From Ignavibacteriales bacterium (lineage in GTDB: Bacteria > Bacteroidota > Ignavibacteria > Ignavibacteriales > Melioribacteraceae), in NCBI GenBank assembly GCA_007280825.1, contig QYQI01000058.1:1-22857 (forward strand): a stretch of 22,857 bases of DNA, written 5' to 3'. This document shows positions 7,486 to 15,257 of this stretch, piece by piece (the stretch's first letter is position 1; every line of letters starts with the position of its first letter). The notes under the pieces are model-generated. The model worked only from the letters and a program-made list of their open reading frames with translations. It was not told where the DNA came from and did not search any database. The translations under genes and the position numbers were made by a program.

Positions 7486-8741
7486 AACTACTTAATAAAA
7501 TATCGCTTTATTACATCTTAAACACGGCTATACTTTTTATGCTTGGTTTGTTTGCCATTTACTTTTCTGTTGATTGGATTATTTCTGAAAGATCAGACGG
7601 GCAATTGAGAGATACGAGCAAGGAAATAACTCTAAAACTTGAGAGAGGAATAAAAGCCGAATATCCACCTTTGATTGAGATAAAAGAATTAGTAAACGAA
7701 AACCATTTCAAATCCGTGTTTAAGGATACAACCATTTTTCTGGAAGCTGAAAAAGAAAATGAAGCCTACAGACAATATACGATCTATAAGAAAGTCAATG
7801 ATAGGAATTACAAAATAACAGTGCGGACATCGTTAATTGAGAAGGAAGATTTATTTTCCGCTATACTGATTATCCTTATTATTATTCTTGCCCTACTTCT
7901 TTTGATTCTGTCTTTAATTAACCGATACACAGCGAGGAAAATATTCAAGCCGTTTTATAACAATCTAAAACATTTGGGAATGTTTTCATTACATAAAAAT
8001 GATTCGATGATTTTAGAGGATTCCAACATAGACGAATTTAATGAACTGAAATATGCTCTGGCTGAATTATCGGAAAAAGCATTAAAAGAATACCGATCAT
8101 TGAAAGAATTTTCGGAGGATTTAAGTCACGAATTACAAACCCCAGTCGCCGTGATAAAAGCAAAAGCAGAATTGTTACTACAGAAGGAATTTACAGATGC
8201 CGAAATTTCAAGCAATCTGCAATCAATAATAAACAATGCAGATAGACTTGATAAATTGAACCGTTCTCTGATCTTATTGACTAAACTGGAAACAACTGAT
8301 TTTTTCCCGACACAAAAAATTCTTTTAGGTAGAAGGATAGAAAGAATTATTGATAACTATACAGATGCGATTAATTCAAAAGAGATTGTAATACGCACTA
8401 ATTTGGAATCGATGTATGAAGTGGAGTTCAACGAAAATTTATTGGATATAGCACTAAGTAATTTAATTTCTAATTCGATTAAGCATAACATTCCCAGAGG
8501 TGAAATATTTATAGAATTGAAGGATTCTATTTTTATGATAAAAAACAGCGGAAAGGAACCAAAACAAAATCTGTTGAATTACTTTAAGCGATTTACCTAT
8601 GAAGAGAAATCGCAAAACTCTCTCGGATTAGGATTAGCAATTGTTAAAAAGATTTGTAATATGTACGAAATTGGAATAACCTATCAATTCATAGACGGGT
8701 CACACACACTAGTATTGAATTTCAATAAAACAAAAGATTAA
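7482..8741 (+). CDS. Sensor histidine kinase
   Basis: A 419-residue inner-membrane kinase, partner of the regulator it overlaps. TM1 covers about 10-33, a periplasmic sensor segment of roughly 90 residues follows, and TM2 covers about 124-147. No clear HAMP domain is visible. The dimerisation and phosphoacceptor helix has H216 in FSEDLSHELQTPVAVIK. The ATPase domain has the N box around N327-N331 (LSNLISNSIKHN), a G1-like box IKNSGKEP at 353-360 with Asn in place of the usual Asp, and the G2 box SLGLGLAIVKKI at 380-391. The NSG form is common in compact Bacteroidota kinases, so activity is still expected. The stop is followed after two bases by the TolC-like gene, implying one transcript. The signal is unknown, with envelope damage or a pump substrate being the natural guess. 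Confidence 0.9.
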   Translation: MKLLNKISLYYILNTAILFMLGLFAIYFSVDWIISERSDGQLRDTSKEITLKLERGIKAEYPPLIEIKELVNENHFKSVFKDTTIFLEAEKENEAYRQYTIYKKVNDRNYKITVRTSLIEKEDLFSAILIILIIILALLLLILSLINRYTARKIFKPFYNNLKHLGMFSLHKNDSMILEDSNIDEFNELKYALAELSEKALKEYRSLKEFSEDLSHELQTPVAVIKAKAELLLQKEFTDAEISSNLQSIINNADRLDKLNRSLILLTKLETTDFFPTQKILLGRRIERIIDNYTDAINSKEIVIRTNLESMYEVEFNENLLDIALSNLISNSIKHNIPRGEIFIELKDSIFMIKNSGKEPKQNLLNYFKRFTYEEKSQNSLGLGLAIVKKICNMYEIGITYQFIDGSHTLVLNFNKTKD

Positions 8742-8743
8742 AG

Positions 8744-10009
8744 ATGAAAAAAAATGTTTTATTAATTCTTGTTTGGATTGTTCCGGCTCTTTATGGGCAG
8801 AAGAATTTCGAGTATTATATTAGCAAAGCATTAGAAAACGCCACATCACTGAATCAATTAAGAAACCAAATCCCAATAAACAAACTTCAGAACGAACTGG
8901 ACAAAGCGCTGAATTCGGCATTCCAGATATCTTTGACGGGTAATTATTTATTCGCTCCATACTTTAATAACAGCAACGGCTTAATTACTACAAATCCAGA
9001 TCCCAAAGCGATAGGTTATGATGTTGGAATAACAAACGGTGGTTTATATTCAGCTCAAGTAAATATTCAAAAAAATATTTTTAATGGTAAGCTCATAGAT
9101 GTACTTAAAAACAAAAATGAATTATCCGATAAAAGCACTTTGAATGACATTAAGATTGAAGAACATAATCTCAGAAAAATTGTTATCGACCAATATTTAA
9201 GCTGTATTCAAAATCTCTGGTTATATAATTTGACAAAAGAAGTTTCTGCAAATCTCAATGAGCAGTTAAGAATAACCGGCGGATTAGTTGAGAAAGGTTT
9301 TGTGAAAGCACAGGATTATTTGCTTCTTAAAATCGAATATAAAAATCAACAGATGCAGCTTAATGAAATATGGCGTAATTATAAAAGCGGGCTGATGCAA
9401 CTAAACTCTATTTGCGGACTTCAAGATACCAACACAGTTTATTTAGAAAATGTAACCCTTGATGTAATGAAGCATATTTATCTGTCTAGTTTTATAATGA
9501 AGTATTCTATTGACAGTTTGGCTTTGCAAAACCAGCAAGAACTCTTTGAAACAAAATATCAACCGCAAGTAAATTTATTCTTTAACACAGGATTAAACGC
9601 TGTTGAGTTAGAAAACATTCAGCGAAAATTTGGACTCAGCGCCGGAGTCAATTTCTCTTTACCTTTATTTGACGGTAATCAAAAAGCTCTTACGCGCCAG
9701 CAAAATGATATTTATGGGAAAACAATTCAACAAAACAGAGACTACATTGAAAAAAATCTTTTCTTGCAAAGGCAAAATGGATACGAGAAAATCAAATCGA
9801 TTAAGACATCGTTAGATAATCTGCAGGACCAAATCAAAGATTATGACCAAGTAATTCTACTAGCTCAAAAGCAGGTAGAACAAGGATCGATGATGATGAT
9901 AGAATATTTGACTATTCTGAAAAATTATATTGAATTACAGAAGAATAAAATCATAGCAGAAATAAATTATCAGCTTGAGATAAACAATTACAATTATTGG
10001 AACTGGTAA
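8744..10009 (+). CDS. TolC-family outer-membrane efflux channel protein
   Basis: A 421-residue protein with a signal peptide (about 1-19, ending PALYGQ). Long amphipathic helical stretches are typical of the OEP/TolC fold, in two related halves: about 25-215 (helix with RKIVIDQYLSCIQNLWLY, GGLVEKGFVKAQDYLLLK) and about 235-421 (KYQPQVNLFFNTGLNA, LSAGVNFSLPLFDGNQK, QGSMMMIEYLTILKNYIELQ). It would form a trimeric tunnel through the outer membrane and periplasm for the adaptor and pump encoded next. It is shorter than the usual 450-490 residues of TolC relatives. Gaps of two bases before and one base after show tight operon packing. Confidence 0.88.
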   Translation: MKKNVLLILVWIVPALYGQKNFEYYISKALENATSLNQLRNQIPINKLQNELDKALNSAFQISLTGNYLFAPYFNNSNGLITTNPDPKAIGYDVGITNGGLYSAQVNIQKNIFNGKLIDVLKNKNELSDKSTLNDIKIEEHNLRKIVIDQYLSCIQNLWLYNLTKEVSANLNEQLRITGGLVEKGFVKAQDYLLLKIEYKNQQMQLNEIWRNYKSGLMQLNSICGLQDTNTVYLENVTLDVMKHIYLSSFIMKYSIDSLALQNQQELFETKYQPQVNLFFNTGLNAVELENIQRKFGLSAGVNFSLPLFDGNQKALTRQQNDIYGKTIQQNRDYIEKNLFLQRQNGYEKIKSIKTSLDNLQDQIKDYDQVILLAQKQVEQGSMMMIEYLTILKNYIELQKNKIIAEINYQLEINNYNYWNW

Positions 10010-10010
10010 A

Positions 10011-10946
10011 ATGAAAATGAATATACTTCTAAAAAGCAGAACCATTGTATTATTTGCCATAGTTCTTATTGCCCAGTTCTATTATTCATGCAGCAATGAG
10101 AATGATAAAACCTCAGAAGGAAAAAGCGGCGCGCCGGTTAAAATAGTGAACCCTTCGCTGACAAATATAAATGACAATCTAATGTTTAATGCAAACACCA
10201 TATTTCAGAAGAAAGAAATGGTCCGCGCAACATTTCAAGGATACATTGTAAAATTTTTCAAGAAGATTGGCGACCGAATAAACGCAGGTGATGAAATATT
10301 GCAGATACAAACTAAAGAATCGTCCGCCGACCACACCATGGATATAAACCTTGGTAAAGAGTCATTTAAAGGATTGATAATTGTAAAAGCTAAGACAAGC
10401 GGCATATTGACAGAGCAAAATCATAATACAGGTGATTTTGTCTCTGACGGCGAACAGATTGCAGTAGTATCAGACCCATCTTCATTGATAATTGAGCTTA
10501 ACGTTCCATACCAATTTGTTTCAAAAATAAAATTAGGAAGCAGTTGTTCTATTAATTTGCCGGACGGAAAATCTTTGAATGGAATTATTTACAAAATACT
10601 TCCAAGCGTGGATCAAGCTTCGCAGACACAAACATTTTTAATTCAGCTGAAACAGTTTGGTAATCTTCCGGAAAATTTAAATGTAACAGTAAAGATTTCA
10701 ACAAAAATTATTCGCAATACTTTAACAATTCCCAAAACAGCTTTAATGACAGATGAAACACAGTCCAAATTTTGGGTAATGAAATTGATTAATGATTCCA
10801 TCGCAGTTAAAGTTGACGTAGTGAAAGGAATTGAAAATGAAAATGCTGTTCAGTTAATAGGCGGCGGTTTAATGCCGAGCGATAGAATTATTTCCGAAGG
10901 CGCTTTCGGTTTACCGGATACTGTCAAAGTGGTAACAGGAAAATGA
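10011..10946 (+). CDS. RND efflux periplasmic adaptor (membrane fusion protein), probable lipoprotein
   Basis: A 311-residue adaptor linking the RND pump to the TolC-like channel. The N-terminus is a hydrophobic segment followed by C27 in YYSCSNEND, a loose lipobox acceptable for Bacteroidota, so it is probably lipid-anchored in the inner membrane. The two halves of the lipoyl domain are visible, 70-101 (FQGYIVKFFKKIGDRINAGDE) and 123-155 (KAKTSGILTEQNHNTGDFVSDG). The beta-barrel follows at about 158-240, then a membrane-proximal domain. Only about 20 residues separate the lipoyl halves, so the usual long alpha-helical hairpin that reaches TolC is absent or vestigial. A second ATG at 10017 is also possible; I keep the first. 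It is followed after four bases by the pump gene. Confidence 0.85.
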   Translation: MKMNILLKSRTIVLFAIVLIAQFYYSCSNENDKTSEGKSGAPVKIVNPSLTNINDNLMFNANTIFQKKEMVRATFQGYIVKFFKKIGDRINAGDEILQIQTKESSADHTMDINLGKESFKGLIIVKAKTSGILTEQNHNTGDFVSDGEQIAVVSDPSSLIIELNVPYQFVSKIKLGSSCSINLPDGKSLNGIIYKILPSVDQASQTQTFLIQLKQFGNLPENLNVTVKISTKIIRNTLTIPKTALMTDETQSKFWVMKLINDSIAVKVDVVKGIENENAVQLIGGGLMPSDRIISEGAFGLPDTVKVVTGK

Positions 10947-10950
10947 CACT

Positions 10951-13900
10951 ATGAATAATTTTTATGAGAAATACAAAAGCCCCATTGCTGTAATTCTATT
11001 GATGATTCTTTTGGGTGGAGTTTATTCTTTAATGAAAATAAAAACCGGATTATTTCCAGATATAACTTTTCCAAAGATAAAAATAATAGCCGAAAATGGA
11101 GAGCAGCCGGTTGATAAAATGATGGTTACGGTAAGCGTTCCGTTAGAAAATGCTATCAAGCGAGTGGAAGAATTAAAGATAATTAGAAGCAGAACAAGTC
11201 GCGGCAGTTGTGAGATATCAGCTTTCTTGAATTGGGGCAGCGACATCGATCTTGGCAAACAAAGAGTTGAAGCCCAGATCAATGCCATCAAACAAAATCT
11301 TCCCCAAGGAATAAGTATTACCGTCGAGAAGATGAATCCGTCAATTCTTCCGGTAATGGGATTTTCGCTCGAAGGCAAAAACAAAAGCCCAATTGAATTA
11401 CGACAGCTTGCTGAATTTACAATCAAACCGTTTCTTTCCCGCGTTGAAGGAGTTTCTGATATTGCAATAATCGGGGGCAAAGTAAAAGAGTATCAGATAA
11501 TTCTCGATCCAATTAAATTAAGCAATCTAAGAATCGCTCCTAAGAACATTGCAGATATTTTAGCCAAGTATAATTTTATTGAATCAAGCGGTTTCGAAGT
11601 CAGCTACAATCGTTTGTATCTCACTCTCACCAATGCTACAATTAACACAAAAACCGAATTAGAGAACACAGTTATCATAAATAATTCGAAAAATAAAATT
11701 GCTCTTAAGGACATTGCAGAAATAAAAATAGCGGAGAGACGAGATTACGTAAGGATAAACGCTAATGGGAAAGATGTTCCCTTGATTGCAATTGTCAAAC
11801 AGCCCAATGCAAATTTGATTGATGTTGTTAAGGAAGTAAATAATCAATTGATCGAATTAAAAAAAATACTCCCGAAAGATGTTGAGCTAAAACCGTATTA
11901 CGATCAAGCTGATTTTGTAGGCGATTCGATCAAAAGTTTAAAAGATGTATTGTGGCTCGGTCTTTTGCTGGCAATCATTATCACAATAATATTTTTGCGC
12001 TCGTTTAAGGCGAGTTCTGTAATCTTAATTACGATACCACTCACATTGGGTTTAACGCTGACTGTTCTTTACTCACTCGGATATACATTTAACATAATGA
12101 CGATTGGCGCGATAGCAGCTGCCGTAGGATTAATAATTGATGATGCTATTGTTGTTGTTGAGCAGATTCACCGAACGCATGAAGAAAATCCAGACGAGAA
12201 CAGCATTAATCTAGTTGGTAAAGCTTTAAAATATCTTTTACCGGCAATGGTCGGTTCGTCTTTAAGCACGATTGTAATTTTTCTTCCTTTTGTTTTGATG
12301 AGCGGTGTGGCGGGTGCCTATTTTAAGGTTATGACCAATACGATGATTATAACACTTGTGTGTTCGTTTTTTGTAACTTGGCTAGGACTACCTGTCATTT
12401 ATCTTCTGTTATCGAAAGCAAAACATTCAATTAAAAGTGACCTACAAGAGATTAAAAAAAGAAACTGGGTCTACTTTTTTATAAATCGTCCATACATCTC
12501 GATAGTCTTTGTTGCAGTTCTGATCATTTCCGCACTATTAATTCTTCCTAAACTCCCCTCTGGATTTTTACCGGAGATGGATGAAGGTTCAATTGTATTG
12601 GATTTCGCCAGTCCTCCTGGAACTTCCTTAGAAGAAACTGACCGGATGCTTAAAATTGTTGATGTTATTTTAATAGGGACACCGGAAGTAGAGAATTTTT
12701 CGAGAAGAACCGGCACGCAAATGGGCTTTTTCATTACCGAGCCAAACAGTGGCGATTATCTGATTCAGCTAAAAAAGAAGAGAAGCAGTACAACAGGGGA
12801 TGTTTCCGATGAAATAAGGAAAAAAATTGAAGCAGTTCTTCCTTCGCTCCGTGTTGATTTCGGTCAAGTTATTACCGATATGCTTGGCGATCTGATGAGT
12901 TCAGTTCAACCGATTGAAATAAAAATATTTGGTGATGACCGGGAAAAGCTGAAGGAACTTGCAGACAGTGTTGCTTCCCTAGTTTCAAATGTTGATGGCA
13001 CCGCCGATGTCTTTAACGGAAGTGTAATCGCTGGTCCGGAAATTCAAACAATTCCAAAGGTGAGTGAGCTTGCAAAATATAATTTAACTCCGAACGATTT
13101 TCATTTTCAAATGCAGACGAAGATTGAAGGAATAGTTGCTGGCGGAGTTCTGGGAAAAAATCAACTTGTCGATATCAGAATGTTCGAAAAAGGTTATAAT
13201 AAAACTGACCGAGACTTAAACAAGAGTTTTCTTCTTCTAAATGATGGGAAAATAAAACCGATAAATGAATTTGCAAACATCGAAATTAAAAAAGGTGTTG
13301 CAGAGATTGAACGTGAAAACTTAAAACCAATGGTTGCCGTTACAGCAAGATTAAACAACCGGGATTTAGGCAGCACACTGACAGATATCCGAAAAGAAAT
13401 TTCAAAAAAGATTGCACTACCTACCGGTTATCAAATTGTGTACGGCGGAGCTTATGCCGAACAACAGCAAGCTTTTACAGAACTCCTCATGATTCTGATC
13501 TCCGCAGTTCTTCTTGTTTTCACGGTGATTCTTTTTCTTTTTAGAAGTGTCAAAATTTCGCTGGCAATTATTTTTATTGCCGTTTTAGGAATTGCGGGAA
13601 GCGTTTTAGCTCTGTTTATAACCGGCACTCCGTTGAATGTTGGAAGCTACACCGGAATTATTATGATTATTGGGATCATAGGCGAAAATTCGATTTTCAC
13701 TTACATGCAATTTGTTGAATCGAAAAAAAATGGCATTAAAAAAGACGAAGCCATTTCATATTCAATTTCGGCAAGACTCCGTCCAAATCTTATGACTGCT
13801 TTTGGAGCAATTGCTGCTTTGTTTCCGCTTGCTTTAGGAACAGGAACCGGAGCGCAATTACATCAACCTTTAGCAATTGCAATTATTGGCGGATTTATTC

Positions 13901-13968
13901 TTGCAATTCCGCTTCTGCTTATTGTTTTACCAACCATGCTGAAAATATTGGAAAGAACTAATAACTAA
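10951..13968 (+). CDS. RND-family inner-membrane efflux pump (AcrB/CusA superfamily)
   Basis: A 1005-residue proton-driven pump with the standard RND plan: TM1 at about 10-28, a large periplasmic loop to about 333, TM2-6 up to about 485, TM7 at about 512-532, a second periplasmic loop, then TM8-12 from about 835. TM4 carries the proton-relay pair D397/D398 in GLIIDDAIVVVEQ, as in drug-type (HAE1) pumps. In TM10 the position of AcrB K940 is E912 in GIIGENSIF, which resembles the Glu of heavy-metal pumps such as CusA (E939), while the CusA Lys near TM11 is not conserved (RLRPNLMT). Export is from the inner membrane or periplasm through the preceding adaptor and channel, under the upstream two-component system. 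The substrate class, drug, lipid or metal, is not certain; no methionine cluster typical of copper relays was recognised. Confidence 0.92.
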   Translation: MNNFYEKYKSPIAVILLMILLGGVYSLMKIKTGLFPDITFPKIKIIAENGEQPVDKMMVTVSVPLENAIKRVEELKIIRSRTSRGSCEISAFLNWGSDIDLGKQRVEAQINAIKQNLPQGISITVEKMNPSILPVMGFSLEGKNKSPIELRQLAEFTIKPFLSRVEGVSDIAIIGGKVKEYQIILDPIKLSNLRIAPKNIADILAKYNFIESSGFEVSYNRLYLTLTNATINTKTELENTVIINNSKNKIALKDIAEIKIAERRDYVRINANGKDVPLIAIVKQPNANLIDVVKEVNNQLIELKKILPKDVELKPYYDQADFVGDSIKSLKDVLWLGLLLAIIITIIFLRSFKASSVILITIPLTLGLTLTVLYSLGYTFNIMTIGAIAAAVGLIIDDAIVVVEQIHRTHEENPDENSINLVGKALKYLLPAMVGSSLSTIVIFLPFVLMSGVAGAYFKVMTNTMIITLVCSFFVTWLGLPVIYLLLSKAKHSIKSDLQEIKKRNWVYFFINRPYISIVFVAVLIISALLILPKLPSGFLPEMDEGSIVLDFASPPGTSLEETDRMLKIVDVILIGTPEVENFSRRTGTQMGFFITEPNSGDYLIQLKKKRSSTTGDVSDEIRKKIEAVLPSLRVDFGQVITDMLGDLMSSVQPIEIKIFGDDREKLKELADSVASLVSNVDGTADVFNGSVIAGPEIQTIPKVSELAKYNLTPNDFHFQMQTKIEGIVAGGVLGKNQLVDIRMFEKGYNKTDRDLNKSFLLLNDGKIKPINEFANIEIKKGVAEIERENLKPMVAVTARLNNRDLGSTLTDIRKEISKKIALPTGYQIVYGGAYAEQQQAFTELLMILISAVLLVFTVILFLFRSVKISLAIIFIAVLGIAGSVLALFITGTPLNVGSYTGIIMIIGIIGENSIFTYMQFVESKKNGIKKDEAISYSISARLRPNLMTAFGAIAALFPLALGTGTGAQLHQPLAIAIIGGFILAIPLLLIVLPTMLKILERTNN

Positions 13969-14003
13969 ATATCTATCAATGTTATTTTAACAAAAGGAGC
14001 CAC

Positions 14004-15065
14004 ATGAAATCTTTAAAATTGTTTTTCATATCAACAACTTTAATTGCACTTGCACTTTTAGTTATTAATTCCAGCGCACAAAATAAAGTGGATGCTGGGA
14101 AATCAGGCAGCGGTTATCATCTCATCAAAAAAATTGAAATCGGCGGAGAAGGCGGATGGGATTATCTTATCGTTGATAGTGACGCAAAACGTTTATACGT
14201 CCCTCGTTCTACCCGCGTTGATGTAATTGATATTGAAGCAGGCAAAAAAGTTGGCGAAGTTCCAAACACAAGCGGAGTTCACGGCGTTGCTTTAGATATT
14301 GAAAATGGACGAGGTTACAGCAGTAACGGAAGAGATACTTCTGTAACTATTTTTGATCTAAAATCTTTGAAAGAAATCAGTAAAGTAAAAGTTGAAAAAA
14401 ATCCCGATGCTATTATCTATGATCCAACTTCAAAAAGAGTTTTCTCGTATAACAGAGGAAGTTCATCGGTAACCGCTATTGATTGCGCTACCGGCAAAGC
14501 TGTTGGCACTTTAGCACTAGGCGGTCATCCGGAATTTTCTTCATCCGATGGAAAAGGTATGATGTATGTAAATCTTGACGATAAAAGTGAAGTAGTTGCA
14601 TTTGATGCTAAAAAATTAGAGATAAAATACCGCTGGCCAATTACACCGGGTGAAAGCGCATCTGGAATGGCAATTGATCAAAAAAACGGCAGATTGTTTT
14701 TAGTTTGCGAAAACAAAAAAATGATTGTTTTTAGTACGTCCGACGGTAAAGTTGTAGCTGACCTTCCTATTGGTGAAGGAACTGACGGTGCCGCATTTGA
14801 TCCGACCTTAAAACTTGCTTTCAGCGCTAATGGCAGAGATGGAACTTTGACTGTGGTTCAGGAAGAATCTGAAAATAAATTTTCTGTTGTAGAAAATGTT
14901 ATAACCCAAAAAGGCGCAAGAACAATCGCCTTAGATGCAAAGACTCATAATGTATATTTACCAACTGCTCAATTTGGACCACCGCCTGCACCAACTGCAG
15001 AAAGACCTACACCAAGACCAAGTGTAATTCCAAATAGCTTTGTGATTTTAGTTTTTGGTAAATAA
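14004..15065 (+). CDS. Exported YncE-like beta-propeller
   Basis: A 353-residue protein with a signal peptide (about 1-25, ending NSSAQ) and a seven-bladed YVTN/YncE-type propeller. Repeats have cores such as GVHGVALDIENGRGYSSNG, TVTIFDLKS-like strands, KNPDAIIYDPTSKRVFSYN, ESASGMAIDQKNGRLFLVC and GARTIALDAKTHNVYLPT. A proline-rich segment (PPPAPTAERPTPRP) is followed by a last strand that closes the propeller. It is probably periplasmic. Relatives are annotated as YncE-family or 40-residue YVTN repeat proteins, and none has a firmly known reaction. The strong SD AAAAGGAG at 13992-13999 lies 35 bases after the pump stop, so it may be read through from the efflux operon. No active-site residues can be assigned. 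Confidence 0.8.
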   Translation: MKSLKLFFISTTLIALALLVINSSAQNKVDAGKSGSGYHLIKKIEIGGEGGWDYLIVDSDAKRLYVPRSTRVDVIDIEAGKKVGEVPNTSGVHGVALDIENGRGYSSNGRDTSVTIFDLKSLKEISKVKVEKNPDAIIYDPTSKRVFSYNRGSSSVTAIDCATGKAVGTLALGGHPEFSSSDGKGMMYVNLDDKSEVVAFDAKKLEIKYRWPITPGESASGMAIDQKNGRLFLVCENKKMIVFSTSDGKVVADLPIGEGTDGAAFDPTLKLAFSANGRDGTLTVVQEESENKFSVVENVITQKGARTIALDAKTHNVYLPTAQFGPPPAPTAERPTPRPSVIPNSFVILVFGK

Positions 15066-15117
15066 GATGTTTAACAAAATCGTCTTCTAATTATCTCAAA
15101 ACTTGATTTCTAATTTT

Positions 15118-15150
15118 GGGATGTAATCAAACACAATAAGATTACATCCC
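15118..15150. terminator. Hairpin, probable terminator of the efflux operon
   Basis: A perfect 11-bp inverted repeat, GGGATGTAATC (15118-15128) with GATTACATCCC (15140-15150), and an 11-base AT-rich loop. It begins 53 bases after the YncE-like stop. There is no long T run after it on the + strand, only AT-rich DNA, so termination may be partial. It separates the efflux block from the receptor gene. Confidence 0.55.
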
Positions 15151-15257
15151 TAGAAATAAATCTTTAATATTCTAAATAGTATCAACTTCTCTTCAAAGTT
15201 TCTTCAAAATCTGTTTTTATATATCGATTAGGAAAAATTCAATTAATGGAGAAGTAG

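Noticed and set aside
7482..8741. Sensor kinase as inactive because the G1 box lacks Asp
   Set aside because: The Asn-Ser-Gly form is common in compact Bacteroidota kinases and the H, N and G2 boxes are intact.
11022..11480. Antisense open frame of 152 codons within the pump gene
   Set aside because: It is a shadow of a strongly supported RND gene and has no domain or start signal of its own.
10951..13968. Calling the pump a heavy-metal (CusA/CzcA) exporter because of the TM10 Glu
   Set aside because: The double Asp in TM4, the missing Lys near TM11 and the absence of a recognisable metal-binding methionine cluster do not support it.
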